In this document: in pieces, positions 7,088 to 13,657 of the stretch
Layout of the letters: each line of letters begins with the position of its first letter
Position numbering within the stretch: the first letter of the stretch is position 1
Assembly: GCA_021827955.1 (NCBI GenBank)
Contig: JAKATY010000026.1
Span: 1-13,657, forward strand
Origin: Microcaldota archaeon
GTDB lineage: Archaea > Micrarchaeota > Micrarchaeia > Micrarchaeales > Micrarchaeaceae
DNA length: 13,657 nt
Direction of reading: 5' to 3'
Notes under the pieces: model-generated
Databases searched by the model: none
What the model saw: only the letters and a program-made list of their open reading frames with translations
What the model was told of the DNA's origin: nothing
Made by a program: the position numbers and the translations under genes

Positions 7088-7356
7088 TTGCTCTTCTGGA
7101 TCTTGTCCTTAAGCTCTTCAAGCTGTTCCTCTATGTCATCAAGAGCCTTTTCCAGCGTGTCCCTTGCCTTCTTCTTGTCGGTCTTCAGCACAAGCAAGGG
7201 CTTGCCTATCTCCGGGTGGTCTTTGTAGACTCCGGCGAATGCAACATCGCTGTTCCTGCCCAGTTCTGCAGCTATGAGATCAGGGAGCGTAAGGTCGCTC
7301 GTTTCGAACTCTATCTCAAGCTCCTTGCTTTCATCCTTTTTTATATTAAGCTTCAT
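7084..7356 (-). CDS. rpo11: DNA-directed RNA polymerase subunit Rpo11 (RpoL)
   Basis: The small assembly subunit of archaeal RNA polymerase, equivalent to eukaryotic Rpb11 and the N-terminal domain of bacterial alpha. It dimerises with Rpo3 to nucleate the enzyme. The 90-residue length fits, and the family motif HPEIGKP is at 47-53, preceded by the DLTLPDLIAAEL helix and followed by a long charged C-terminal helix. The start is the ATG at 7356, preceded by GAGGTG (7367-7362) which begins at the csl4 stop; an upstream ATG at 7380 would add eight residues but lies inside csl4. The csl4-rpo11 adjacency is a recurring archaeal arrangement. The stop overlaps the next start as ATGA. Confidence 0.93.
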   Translation of the reverse strand: MKLNIKKDESKELEIEFETSDLTLPDLIAAELGRNSDVAFAGVYKDHPEIGKPLLVLKTDKKKARDTLEKALDDIEEQLEELKDKIQKSK

Positions 7357-7366
7357 ATTGGCACCT

Positions 7367-8020
7367 CTACTCTCTTTCATGATTTAGTAATTCCTTCTCA
7401 AGAAAGCTTTTTATCATGTTTGGTTTTCCATAAAGTATGCTTATCTTGCCGTACTCTGCGCGCTTGCATATATCGCAGAATAGGGTGTGCTCGCCCTCTT
7501 TGTACTTCATGTCCGCTCCGCAGCGGGTGCAACGTGCGTATATTATTCCTGCCTCCGGTTCGCGCATACCCAGCTCATACATGTCATTCTCAATGCGTGC
7601 TACCCTTGCAAGTATAACATCTCCCTCCTTGCAAAGCGCTTCCTCATGATGCCTTCTGCGTTCGACATCTCTTTCACCGAAGCCGTGCCTGCCTCTGCCT
7701 TCGTCTTTCACTATCTTTCCGTCGTTTGAAGGCACGTAGAGGGAGTTCCCGATTTGGACTTCGTCAATCTTTACGAAGAGCACCTTCCCTATATCGCTTA
7801 CCACGACACCTAGCACTGGCATGCCCTTGTCTATACGTCTTATCTCCTTGCTGAAGCTTCTTACCTTCGCCTTGCCGTTGCTGAATTCCGCTTCGCCGAA
7901 AACGGTTGCATAGACGTTGCCGTTTTCTGCATAGGCGTTGCGCGCAGCTAGGTATTCCTCTTCCATGCCCAGGACGTCTCCGGGCATTACTACCTTTTTG
8001 GAATCCACATCAGTAGCCAT
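7367..8020 (-). CDS. csl4: Exosome RNA-binding subunit Csl4
   Basis: Cap subunit of the archaeal RNA exosome, which binds RNA and contacts the Rrp41/Rrp42 ring and DnaG. An N-terminal domain opens with VVMPGDVLG (10-18), a middle S1 domain runs to about 157, and a C-terminal zinc ribbon has C164, C167, C182 and C185. Residues about 105-127 form an unusual Arg/His/Glu/Gly-rich insert inside the S1 region. I take the ATG at 8020 as start (217 residues), because the family begins just before the VV-PGDVLG segment. A TTG at 8059 overlapping the rpl12 stop (TTGA) would add 13 residues and is possible by coupling; neither has a clear Shine-Dalgarno site. It sits between ribosomal stalk genes and rpo11, in keeping with archaeal exosome superoperons. 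Confidence 0.9.
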   Translation of the reverse strand: MATDVDSKKVVMPGDVLGMEEEYLAARNAYAENGNVYATVFGEAEFSNGKAKVRSFSKEIRRIDKGMPVLGVVVSDIGKVLFVKIDEVQIGNSLYVPSNDGKIVKDEGRGRHGFGERDVERRRHHEEALCKEGDVILARVARIENDMYELGMREPEAGIIYARCTRCGADMKYKEGEHTLFCDICKRAEYGKISILYGKPNMIKSFLEKELLNHERE

Positions 8021-8055
8021 AGAGAAGCGCTTCGAGACAAAATCAAAGGGAAGCT

Positions 8056-8370
8056 TCAACCGAACAGGCTCGCAAGCCCTTCAGCCGCCTCTTCCTCTTT
8101 CTTTTCGTCTTTCTTCTCCTCCTTCGGTTTCTGCTGCGCCTTCTCGTCTGCTTTCTGCGACGCTGCAGCTGCTACCGGTGCAGTTGCTGCCTGTGCCTGG
8201 GCATTCTTTATGACGTCCTTTATGTCTACGCCCTTGAGCGACGCGACCATCGCCTTCGCCCTTGCCTCGTCAGGTTCGAATCCAGCAGCCTTTACTACTT
8301 CCATAAGGCTTTTCTCACTTATCTCCTTGCCTGCTTCGCTCAGCAGCAAAGCAGCGTACACATATTCCAT
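8056..8370 (-). CDS. rpl12: Ribosomal stalk protein P1 (archaeal L12)
   Basis: A 104-residue acidic stalk protein. The N-terminal helical dimerisation domain (MEYVYAALLLSEAGKEI onward) binds uL10. An Ala-rich hinge (about 60-72) and a Lys/Glu-rich linker lead to the C-terminal GLASLFG, the short hydrophobic tail that recruits translational GTPases and the recycling factor ABCE1. AGGTGA (8382-8377) lies six bases before the ATG. It lies 41 nt after rpl10, and its stop is shared with the possible TTG start of csl4. Confidence 0.95.
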   Translation of the reverse strand: MEYVYAALLLSEAGKEISEKSLMEVVKAAGFEPDEARAKAMVASLKGVDIKDVIKNAQAQAATAPVAAAASQKADEKAQQKPKEEKKDEKKEEEAAEGLASLFG

Positions 8371-8411
8371 TTCATTTCACCTTTTAGCATTTTTCACGCA
8401 TAATTCCGCAT

Positions 8412-9245
8412 CTACTCTGCCTTTGCGGCTCCGAGTGATGCAGCCTCTCCTACAGCTTTTGATATCAGCTTTTCCACTATCCCTGTATCATATGCTTTAG
8501 CCTCTACTCCAAGCGCCAATGCGCTCCTGTACGCCTTTGCTATCATCGCAGCAATAGTGTAAGGCGTTGCTATATTGAGTTCCATCGCAACGGCGCGAGC
8601 CTTGGAGAATGTCATGGCGATGTCTGAAAGCACACTTTCCTTTGTTATCTTGAAAACGTCATTGCTATATAAAATACCCTGGCTCTCTATAAGCTTCGGC
8701 TCAAGCATCGCCGTGAAAGGGGTTATGCCTAGTATGTGCAGGGCGTTTGCCACCGCCGTGCTTATGATGCCGCCCTTGCTGACAAGCACCTTGCTTTTTG
8801 CTATCACGACCTTGCCCTTCTGCATCTGTACGTCGATTCCTGCTTTCTTTAGCTCTGTAACGGTCTGCCCAGGCTGCAGCGAGGTTTCTCCCTCTTTTAT
8901 GGCTATATCCTCGTTTGCAATCTGCTTTGGCTTTGCAGAAAGCTTTATCTCGTTGCTCTTGAACATCTCGTAAAGTTCGAACGGATCCTTGTTTGTAAGC
9001 ACTATTGCGCTAGTGCCCGTAAGCTCCTTTGCAAGCTTCTTAGTCTGTTCGCTGCTCTCGAGTATCCTTTCAAGCGCATTCTTTCTCCCAAGTACGAATT
9101 TTCCTTCTCCCTTGAGCGTGTTCCTCACGCGTTGGAGCAGTCTGTCCGGCACCGCGCTGAGCGATACTACCCCTATCGTCTTGTAGTTCTTCAGCTCTTC
9201 AGATACCTTGTTGACGAATTCTATCTTCTGCTGCTTTGTAAACAT
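8412..9245 (-). CDS. rpl10: Ribosomal protein uL10 (archaeal P0) lacking the acidic tail
   Basis: Base of the ribosomal stalk: it binds 23S rRNA through its N-terminal domain and holds P1 dimers on C-terminal helices. The N-terminal RNA-binding domain (FTKQQKIEFVNKVSEEL onward, with GRKNALERIL) is normal, and an archaeal insertion domain (about 107-180) is present. The 277-residue protein ends in KAVGEAASLGAAKAE. Typical archaeal uL10 proteins run well past 300 residues, with another P1-binding helix, an acidic linker and the same GxxxLFG tail as P1. Only 41 nt lie before rpl12, so the tail has not simply been lost by a visible frameshift. GAGGTG (9258-9253) precedes the ATG by seven bases. 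Confidence 0.95.
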   Translation of the reverse strand: MFTKQQKIEFVNKVSEELKNYKTIGVVSLSAVPDRLLQRVRNTLKGEGKFVLGRKNALERILESSEQTKKLAKELTGTSAIVLTNKDPFELYEMFKSNEIKLSAKPKQIANEDIAIKEGETSLQPGQTVTELKKAGIDVQMQKGKVVIAKSKVLVSKGGIISTAVANALHILGITPFTAMLEPKLIESQGILYSNDVFKITKESVLSDIAMTFSKARAVAMELNIATPYTIAAMIAKAYRSALALGVEAKAYDTGIVEKLISKAVGEAASLGAAKAE

Positions 9246-9257
9246 AACCTTTCACCT

Positions 9258-9890
9258 CTATACGAGCCTTACAGGTTCGCTCATGGTAAGCTTCGCATAT
9301 ATAGATCTCACATATTGCTTGCCCGGCTTCCTGGCCAGTGCGTTCATCACAGCATCAATGTTCTCCGCAAGCTTCTGTGGCTCCATAGTTTCCTTGCCTA
9401 CTATGCAGTGCACAGTTGGCAAGTATTTGCCTTTGCTTCTCAGATAGATTGATCCTATTGCGTTCTTTATAACCTTTTCAGCATCTCCTCCAACTATAGG
9501 CTTTGGCATCTTGTTCCTAGGGCCAAGAAACTGGCCTAGATTCTTCGCAATCACAGGCATAAGGCTCGCCTGCGCCAGCAGCTCGCTTTGCAGCATCTCT
9601 CTCAATGTGGCTTTGTCATTTGATATGCTTGGTATCTCAGCGCTTCCTATAACCCTGCCACCCAATCCGCTTACCTTTCCTTTGAGCGCGGAATCGTCAG
9701 CAAATACTATTATCCTACTTTCGCTGCCTTTGCCGTTCGGAAGTATAACTTCTGTGTTGAGCCTGTTCTCCTGCTTAGAAAAATCTATGCCCTTGAAATT
9801 TATTGCAAGCTCGACACTCTGGACGAACTTGCGCTTACCTTTGCCTTCCTGCAAAAGCTTGTCAAGCTTGTCAAACATCTCTTTTTCCAT
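9258..9890 (-). CDS. rpl1: Ribosomal protein uL1
   Basis: Component of the mobile L1 stalk at the ribosomal E site; in several archaea it also represses its own mRNA. The 210-residue protein has the signature GPRNKMPKP at 123-131 and the two-domain pattern, with the first and last segments forming domain I. The start is the ATG at 9890 with a strong AGGAGGGA six bases upstream; a TTG at 9908 lies before that site and is not used. It is the first gene of the operon and no L11 gene precedes it. The gap to rpl10 is 12 nt. Confidence 0.95.
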   Translation of the reverse strand: MEKEMFDKLDKLLQEGKGKRKFVQSVELAINFKGIDFSKQENRLNTEVILPNGKGSESRIIVFADDSALKGKVSGLGGRVIGSAEIPSISNDKATLREMLQSELLAQASLMPVIAKNLGQFLGPRNKMPKPIVGGDAEKVIKNAIGSIYLRSKGKYLPTVHCIVGKETMEPQKLAENIDAVMNALARKPGKQYVRSIYAKLTMSEPVRLV

Positions 9891-9896
9891 AGCAAA

Positions 9897-9922
9897 TCCC
9901 TCCTGCAATCTGCAGTAATTGC
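9897..9922 (-). promoter_or_regulatory. uL1 leader: small hairpin next to a strong Shine-Dalgarno site
   Basis: GCAAT (9922-9918) and ATTGC (9909-9905) can pair over an 8-nt loop directly before AGGAGGGA (9904-9897). Archaeal uL1 can bind its own message, so a leader structure is of interest, but I could not match the known uL1 target structure. Confidence 0.3.
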
Positions 9923-9954
9923 GGGAAAATCAGCACGGATTATTGGTACAAAAA

Positions 9955-9965
9955 CCTTTATAATA
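9955..9965 (-). promoter_or_regulatory. TATA box of the uL1 operon
   Basis: Minus strand TATTATAAAGG. Initiation would fall near 9935, leaving a leader of about 45 nt. It probably drives rpl1, rpl10, rpl12, csl4, rpo11 and the DUF99 gene, since no other clear promoter is seen between them. Confidence 0.5.
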
Positions 9966-10027
9966 CTTGCTTCCTGCTCTTGATTACGCTTTGAAATCAC
10001 GGCATGCTGGCAAAATAACCGCATATA

Positions 10028-10309
10028 TCAGGTTCTAAGCAATTTATGCGAGGAAACGGTAATGATCAATACTCCTTTCTCTATATTTTTAAACACCACT
10101 TTAATCTCCCTGCCTTCTATTTTCGAGATGCTTTTAAGCGCACCGTTTTTGTACATGAACGTAACTTCAGGCCGGATCATAGTATCCTTTATTTCATCCA
10201 TGCTTATGTGCCTCTCGTTGCGCCTCAGTTCTGCATGACGTGTAAGAATTACATCAGCGTTTTCAGGTATTTTGGGCTGTTGCACCCTTATCTTGTATAT
10301 GCCAGTCAT
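10028..10309 (-). CDS. Small DUF4258-like protein
   Basis: A 93-residue protein with ILTRHAELRRNERHISMDEI in the N-terminal half (the 'RHA...R.i...ei' pattern of DUF4258), then an antiparallel beta region (KSISKIEGREIKVVFKNI, VLIITV). DUF4258 proteins are small alpha/beta proteins, some of them found beside YgiT/MqsA-type zinc-finger antitoxin genes, but their activity is not settled. It resembles the next gene upstream in the RHA region and is likely a diverged paralog. A TATA box at 10348-10337 predicts a leader of only about 10 nt, fitting the lack of a Shine-Dalgarno site. No antitoxin candidate lies next to it. Confidence 0.65.
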   Translation of the reverse strand: MTGIYKIRVQQPKIPENADVILTRHAELRRNERHISMDEIKDTMIRPEVTFMYKNGALKSISKIEGREIKVVFKNIEKGVLIITVSSHKLLRT

Positions 10310-10336
10310 TCTATTCCATATTAAGCGCTTTATCTA

Positions 10337-10348
10337 GATATTTATACC
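10337..10348 (-). promoter_or_regulatory. TATA box of the first DUF4258-like gene
   Basis: Minus strand GGTATAAATATC, about 37 nt from the first T of TATAAA to the ATG at 10309, predicting a near-leaderless message. Confidence 0.5.
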
Positions 10349-10401
10349 TTTTTACGCGCCCCGATAGACAAAATCTTGCGGACCTGCGCAACCAACCCTC
10401 A

Positions 10402-10431
10402 TAAAAACAGAAAGGAACCCTGTAATTCAGG
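10402..10431 (-). terminator. Weak candidate terminator of the second DUF4258-like gene
   Basis: On the minus strand a short CCTG/CAGG hairpin (10431-10419) is followed by a pyrimidine-rich stretch ending in TTTTT (10407-10403). The 4-bp stem is marginal; the T-run is the better evidence. Nothing else is seen in the 10349-10401 part of the gap. Confidence 0.3.
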
Positions 10432-10441
10432 TCAAAACGGG

Positions 10442-10801
10442 TTATTTTTTATACACATGTACAGTTTTTACCTTTATCCTGTACTTGCCCGTCTGCTTAT
10501 ACTGCTCCACAACGCATATCGCTTCAACCGTCCTGCTGCCTTCAAAGGAAATGTACTCTATGACCCCTGGCTCTTTTTTACTCTCCTTTGCCTCTTCGTG
10601 GCCATATATCACTTCGGCAAGCGTGTCATCGTTTACCTCTCTCCTTTGCATCATCAATGCCGCATGCCTGTTAACAAATATGTCAGAATTCCCTGCCTCT
10701 ACCTTTCTCAGCATCTCTTCAAGATAAGACTGCCCTTTGGCTTTGCAGTTTGTGCTATCCACAGTAGCGTAAACCATGGCCCCACTCTCACGCTCCAACA
10801 C
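10442..10801 (-). CDS. Small DUF4258-like protein, second copy
   Basis: A 119-residue protein. Residues about 39-67 (DIFVNRHAALMMQRREVNDDTLAEVIYG) line up with the DUF4258-like region of the gene at 10028-10309 (DVILTRHAELRRNERHISMDEI), and both continue into a strand-rich half. Here that half is longer, with IEYISFEGSRTVEAICVVEQ and YRIKVKTVHVY. Function is unknown. The start may be GTG at 10801, about 24 nt after a TATA-like TTTTTATTTG (10829-10820) and so leaderless, or the ATG at 10777. The gene is divergent from the DUF763 gene across 120 bp. Confidence 0.6.
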   Translation of the reverse strand: MLERESGAMVYATVDSTNCKAKGQSYLEEMLRKVEAGNSDIFVNRHAALMMQRREVNDDTLAEVIYGHEEAKESKKEPGVIEYISFEGSRTVEAICVVEQYKQTGKYRIKVKTVHVYKK

Positions 10802-10873
10802 TTAAATTTGTCACGCAACAAATAAAAACATTGCTAAATTTTTACTATCCTTTTGCGTTATTGTAGTGTGCAA

Positions 10874-10900
10874 TTGCTTATTGAAAGCAAGTAATAAATT
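10874..10900 (+). promoter_or_regulatory. DUF763 promoter with inverted repeat
   Basis: A TATA-like GTAATAAATT (10891-10900) lies about 26 nt before the GTG at 10922, predicting a leaderless message. Directly upstream, TTGCTT (10874-10879) and AAGCAA (10885-10890) form an inverted repeat around a 5-nt spacer, and AAAGCAA recurs at 10912-10918. This could be an operator, or chance in A/T-rich DNA. Confidence 0.4.
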
Positions 10901-10921
10901 ATTCTGCGTTGAAAAGCAATC

Positions 10922-11968
10922 GTGCAAAGTATTACCTACCTCCCTCTTCATGGCGGGCAGGCTCCCCGATGGCTTTATAAACGAATGGTTCAGCTAGCAA
11001 ACGCTATAGTGGAAGTGATAATTGACGAGTTTGGTCCTGACGAGCTACTGAAGCGGCTTGCAGACCCGAACTGGCTGCAGGCTCTTTCGTGCACGATAGG
11101 CTACGATTGGCACAGCAGCGGCACTACTACTGTTACAATGGCAGCGATGAAAGAGGCGCTTAACGGAAGCGGAGAGGTATTCATAGCAGGCGGCAAGGGG
11201 AGAACAGGACTCAAGACGCCGCAGGAGATAATCGAAGGCGTAGACAAGCTTTCAATTCCTGGTATGGGCCCTAATTTTATTGAAGCAAGCAGGCTTGCTG
11301 CAAAGATAGATTCTGCGATGGTCTACGACAATATAAGCATATACCATCACACGTTCTCATTCTCAAAAACAGGAAAATGGGCTGTGGTGCAGCAAGCCAT
11401 GCAAGAAGCCCGCGGCATTGCGATAAGGTTCCAAGCCTATTCCGAGATGCTCAATATCAAAGATGTTGCAAACGAATTCAATTCCGCAATAGTTGCGCCA
11501 AGCAGCGGGCAAAGCCTTGATCTTACCTATACGAATAATGCAGAGGTAAGGCGCGCGCTACCCGAAGCGCTATGCGAGCTGGCGCGCGTGGTATCCTATC
11601 CAGACAGGCACGCAATAATACCGCAGATAGATATAGGGAAAAGAGGAATAGAGGCCATAAAGAACGCTTCAGAGCTGGATCCAAAGGATTACAAGGAGCT
11701 GCTCCTCTCCAAGGGGATAGGCAGGAAAACCCTGCGCTCGCTTGCTTTTGTAGCTTCATTAATATTCGGTAAGGAGCTTGCGTATCGAGATCCAGTAACG
11801 TACGCTTACAACGTTGGGGGCAAGGATGGCATACCATTCCATATAAGCAAGGAAGGATACGACAATCTTATCGATAGCATGAAAGAAATAATAGATGCTT
11901 CGCGCATCGAAAAAGAAGAAAAGATTAGCGCTATGAAGAGGCTCTCAGCTGCAATGGAATTGAAATAG
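10922..11968 (+). CDS. DUF763 protein with helix-hairpin-helix-like C-terminus
   Basis: A 348-residue member of DUF763 (PF05559), a family mostly found in archaea and thermophiles whose biochemical role is unknown. Family blocks are all visible: LPLHGG (7-12), GYDWHSSGTTT (60-70), GGKGRTGLKTP (90-100), YHHTFSFSKTGKWAVVQQAM (141-160) and RDPVTYAYNVGGKDGIP (289-305). Residues about 260-280 (LLLSKGIGRKTLRSLAF) look like a helix-hairpin-helix, which would suggest DNA or RNA binding. After the VVQQ block many members have an RRYHW-like segment; here it reads IRFQAYSE, a possible divergence. The GTG start is the only one consistent with the stop at 10910-10912 and the family N-terminus. The stop is 8 nt from the convergent beta-helix gene. 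Confidence 0.88.
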   Translation: MQSITYLPLHGGQAPRWLYKRMVQLANAIVEVIIDEFGPDELLKRLADPNWLQALSCTIGYDWHSSGTTTVTMAAMKEALNGSGEVFIAGGKGRTGLKTPQEIIEGVDKLSIPGMGPNFIEASRLAAKIDSAMVYDNISIYHHTFSFSKTGKWAVVQQAMQEARGIAIRFQAYSEMLNIKDVANEFNSAIVAPSSGQSLDLTYTNNAEVRRALPEALCELARVVSYPDRHAIIPQIDIGKRGIEAIKNASELDPKDYKELLLSKGIGRKTLRSLAFVASLIFGKELAYRDPVTYAYNVGGKDGIPFHISKEGYDNLIDSMKEIIDASRIEKEEKISAMKRLSAAMELK

Positions 11969-11976
11969 CGCAAGCC

Positions 11977-13657
11977 TCAACCGCATGTCGCCTTAGAAGA
12001 AGAGATCCAGTTGCAGTTTTGGCTTGAGGAGCATATGTTGCCTCCTAAGTCCGTGTTGTTGTAGCTGGATTCCGAAGCGTAGCTGCATATTATGCCTCCT
12101 GCAATTCCATTGAGCACGTCGTCCTGGAAGGTGCTTGAGGTGGTATTGGAAAGCAGCACGCCTATGCCGCTTCCGCGTTGCGCTGTATTATTCCTGAAAT
12201 TTATGCCAGACGAGTCTGTTATAGCGTATGAAACAGAGCTTGCATTGACAAGGTTGCTCTGTACGACTCCGCGCTGGTCTCCTGAAAGTGCGATGCCTGT
12301 TCCGTTGACCAAGAGCCTGTTGCTTTTGAGCTCTATGTTTGTTGAGCCCGAGACGTTCATAGCAGTAGAATTTGGTGCGTTAGCATAAACAGTGTTGTTC
12401 AATACGCTTATGCTTGAATTGTATACCTTTATGGGTGTTTTGAAGCCCTTAAGGTAGCAATTTTCAAGGATGGAGCTCTGCGAGTTCTTGAATAGTGCAA
12501 ATGTTCCGTTAGAATCTGATATTATCGTGTGGCCGTTGCAGTTTATCGTGGTGCCGTTTGCATATGCCCCGAAGCACAGCGCGCCGGCAGTGTACTCATA
12601 ATCCGAGGTTATCTCAACGGTTTGCGGTGTAAGCAGCGCCGTGCATGCAGGAAACGGCGATATGGGGGATACTGCCGCAAGCCAATCGCAATTCTGCTTT
12701 GTGTTTCCGAAGTTTATGCCTCCGTTCTCAGCATTTATATCGCTGTCCTGTGGTGAGCACGCATAGTCGTTTAACTCGCTTATCTGGAACGTGTTGTTCG
12801 ATACTGTGTTGTTAAACGAATCTCCTGTAAAATACATGCCTATCTTATTCTTTATTCCTATATTCTTCTCCACAAGGTTCCTGGTGGAATTCGAGACCAT
12901 TATGCCTGTATTCGTGTCTGTACCGGTGAGGTTGTTGCTCATTATGCTTGAGTTTGAGACATGGCTCAGGTATATGCTGGTGTTGTATGCTCCCTTTATT
13001 ACAGAGTTATAGACGCTCGCTCTACTTACGTTTAAAAGCGATATCGCCATCTTCGCGTTTGTAGAATTGATATTGTAAATTCTTGCTTTGGACAGATTTG
13101 AAGTGACAACGCCATATGGAAAGTCATTCAGCGTGCAGTTGCTTATAGAAACATTATTAACGCCGTTAACCTCAAAGGCGGTTCCATCCGGATTTGAAGA
13201 AGATAGCGTTATGCTGTGGTAAGCGCAATTTAGTGCAACGTTTGGCGTCTTTATCTCAAAGCATTGTGGATTCGTAATCACCAGATTCTGCTGCAGCGTA
13301 TAATTTCCTGGCTTTGTTATAGTCTGGCAGGAGCTTATGGGTATGAATGTCTCAGATGGCGCTATATGCTGCGCGCATGTTGCCCATGCAGCATTTGTAA
13401 GAGCGCATGATGTGGTCTGCATGAAGTTCTCAGAAGCGTTTGCGGAATCTACGCTCGCATATACCGAAAGCTTTGTGCTGTTTCGTACCGCGCCGCCTGC
13501 AAACGCATTGCCTATTGAGCTGCTTATGTAAGCGCCGTAAGTATTATTCGCAAGCGTGAAGTTAGTAAATGTGACTCCTGTGGTCTTTGTGAGGTAAACG
13601 CCGTAGGTGCCACCCTTTGCAGAAATGTCAGATACTATACCTCCGTTACAAGTGGCG
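11977..13657 (-). CDS. Secreted modular parallel beta-helix (NosD/PbH1-type) protein, N-terminus outside the window
   Basis: The frame is open to the right edge, so the ATG at 13422 is internal and 559 residues are present. The sequence is a chain of short repeats (I..NNT....G I.L.....N) typical of right-handed parallel beta-helices (PbH1, NosD-like). At least two modules follow one plan: a Cys, a Y.L/Y.I strand, CF, then (L/I)NC..H(S/T)I, a helix of PbH1 rungs, and a closing QNCxW (12696-12682 and 12021-12007). Regularly placed Cys pairs and about 27 N-x-S/T sequons by hand count indicate an extracellular, disulfide-bonded, glycosylated protein. There is no C-terminal membrane anchor; the protein ends soon after the last QNCNW. 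The role could be carbohydrate binding or surface structure. No catalytic motif is recognised. Confidence 0.8.
   Translation of the reverse strand, partial: ATCNGGIVSDISAKGGTYGVYLTKTTGVTFTNFTLANNTYGAYISSSIGNAFAGGAVRNSTKLSVYASVDSANASENFMQTTSCALTNAAWATCAQHIAPSETFIPISSCQTITKPGNYTLQQNLVITNPQCFEIKTPNVALNCAYHSITLSSSNPDGTAFEVNGVNNVSISNCTLNDFPYGVVTSNLSKARIYNINSTNAKMAISLLNVSRASVYNSVIKGAYNTSIYLSHVSNSSIMSNNLTGTDTNTGIMVSNSTRNLVEKNIGIKNKIGMYFTGDSFNNTVSNNTFQISELNDYACSPQDSDINAENGGINFGNTKQNCDWLAAVSPISPFPACTALLTPQTVEITSDYEYTAGALCFGAYANGTTINCNGHTIISDSNGTFALFKNSQSSILENCYLKGFKTPIKVYNSSISVLNNTVYANAPNSTAMNVSGSTNIELKSNRLLVNGTGIALSGDQRGVVQSNLVNASSVSYAITDSSGINFRNNTAQRGSGIGVLLSNTTSSTFQDDVLNGIAGGIICSYASESSYNNTDLGGNICSSSQNCNWISSSKATCG

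Noticed and set aside
10310..10441. Possible tRNA or small RNA gene in the gap
   Set aside because: Only short stems (CCTG/CAGG, AACCC/GGGTT) are present; no cloverleaf, T-loop or anticodon arm could be built.
10028..10801. The two DUF4258-like genes as a toxin-antitoxin pair
   Set aside because: They look like paralogs of each other, not partners. Neither resembles a known antitoxin, and they are 132 nt apart with separate promoters.
13420..13422. ATG as the start of the beta-helix protein
   Set aside because: The frame is open to the window edge with the same repeat style, and no signal peptide follows this Met.

Overview
The window is archaeal. It carries the uL1-uL10-P1(L12) ribosomal stalk genes joined to the exosome subunit Csl4, RNA polymerase subunit Rpo11 and a DUF99/UPF0215 gene. 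Its promoters are TATA-box type and its Shine-Dalgarno sites are of the GGTGA/GAGGTG kind. The compact layout, a tail-less uL10 and the secreted, sequon-rich proteins would fit a small-genome lineage such as DPANN/Micrarchaeota. That placement is inference; no rRNA is present to fix it.

Layout. (1) 1-1589, + strand: a radical SAM gene entering from the left edge. (2) 1590-1719: a convergent gap with two hairpins. (3) 6018-1720, - strand: a tight four-gene operon of PadR-like regulator, ABC ATPase, ABC-2 permease and a membrane-anchored secreted protein of the COG1361/CARDB type. Two overlapping perfect palindromes lie where transcription should start. (4) 6398-6150, - strand: a small protein with the encapsulated-ferritin (EncFtn) motif. 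(5) 9890-6500, - strand: the operon rpl1-rpl10-rpl12-csl4-rpo11-DUF99. (6) 10801-10028, - strand: two small DUF4258-like proteins, probably diverged paralogs. (7) 10922-11968, + strand: a DUF763 protein with an apparent leaderless promoter. (8) 13657-11977, - strand: the C-terminal 559 residues of a secreted modular parallel beta-helix protein running off the right edge.

How the genes fit together. Region 5 is an information-processing operon linking translation, RNA decay and transcription, as in many archaea. Region 3 looks like a self-regulated exporter with a dedicated surface protein. The permease has no conventional start codon: the family-typical N-terminus lies 30 codons upstream of its first ATG, behind a good Shine-Dalgarno site and an AUU codon. 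Points most worth a second look are that AUU start, the PadR operator array, the stand-alone EncFtn-like protein, the shortened uL10, the altered DUF99 N-terminus, the tandem DUF4258-like pair and the repeated architecture of the beta-helix protein. No tRNA, rRNA, CRISPR array or insertion sequence was seen, and no stretch over about 140 bases lacks a gene.
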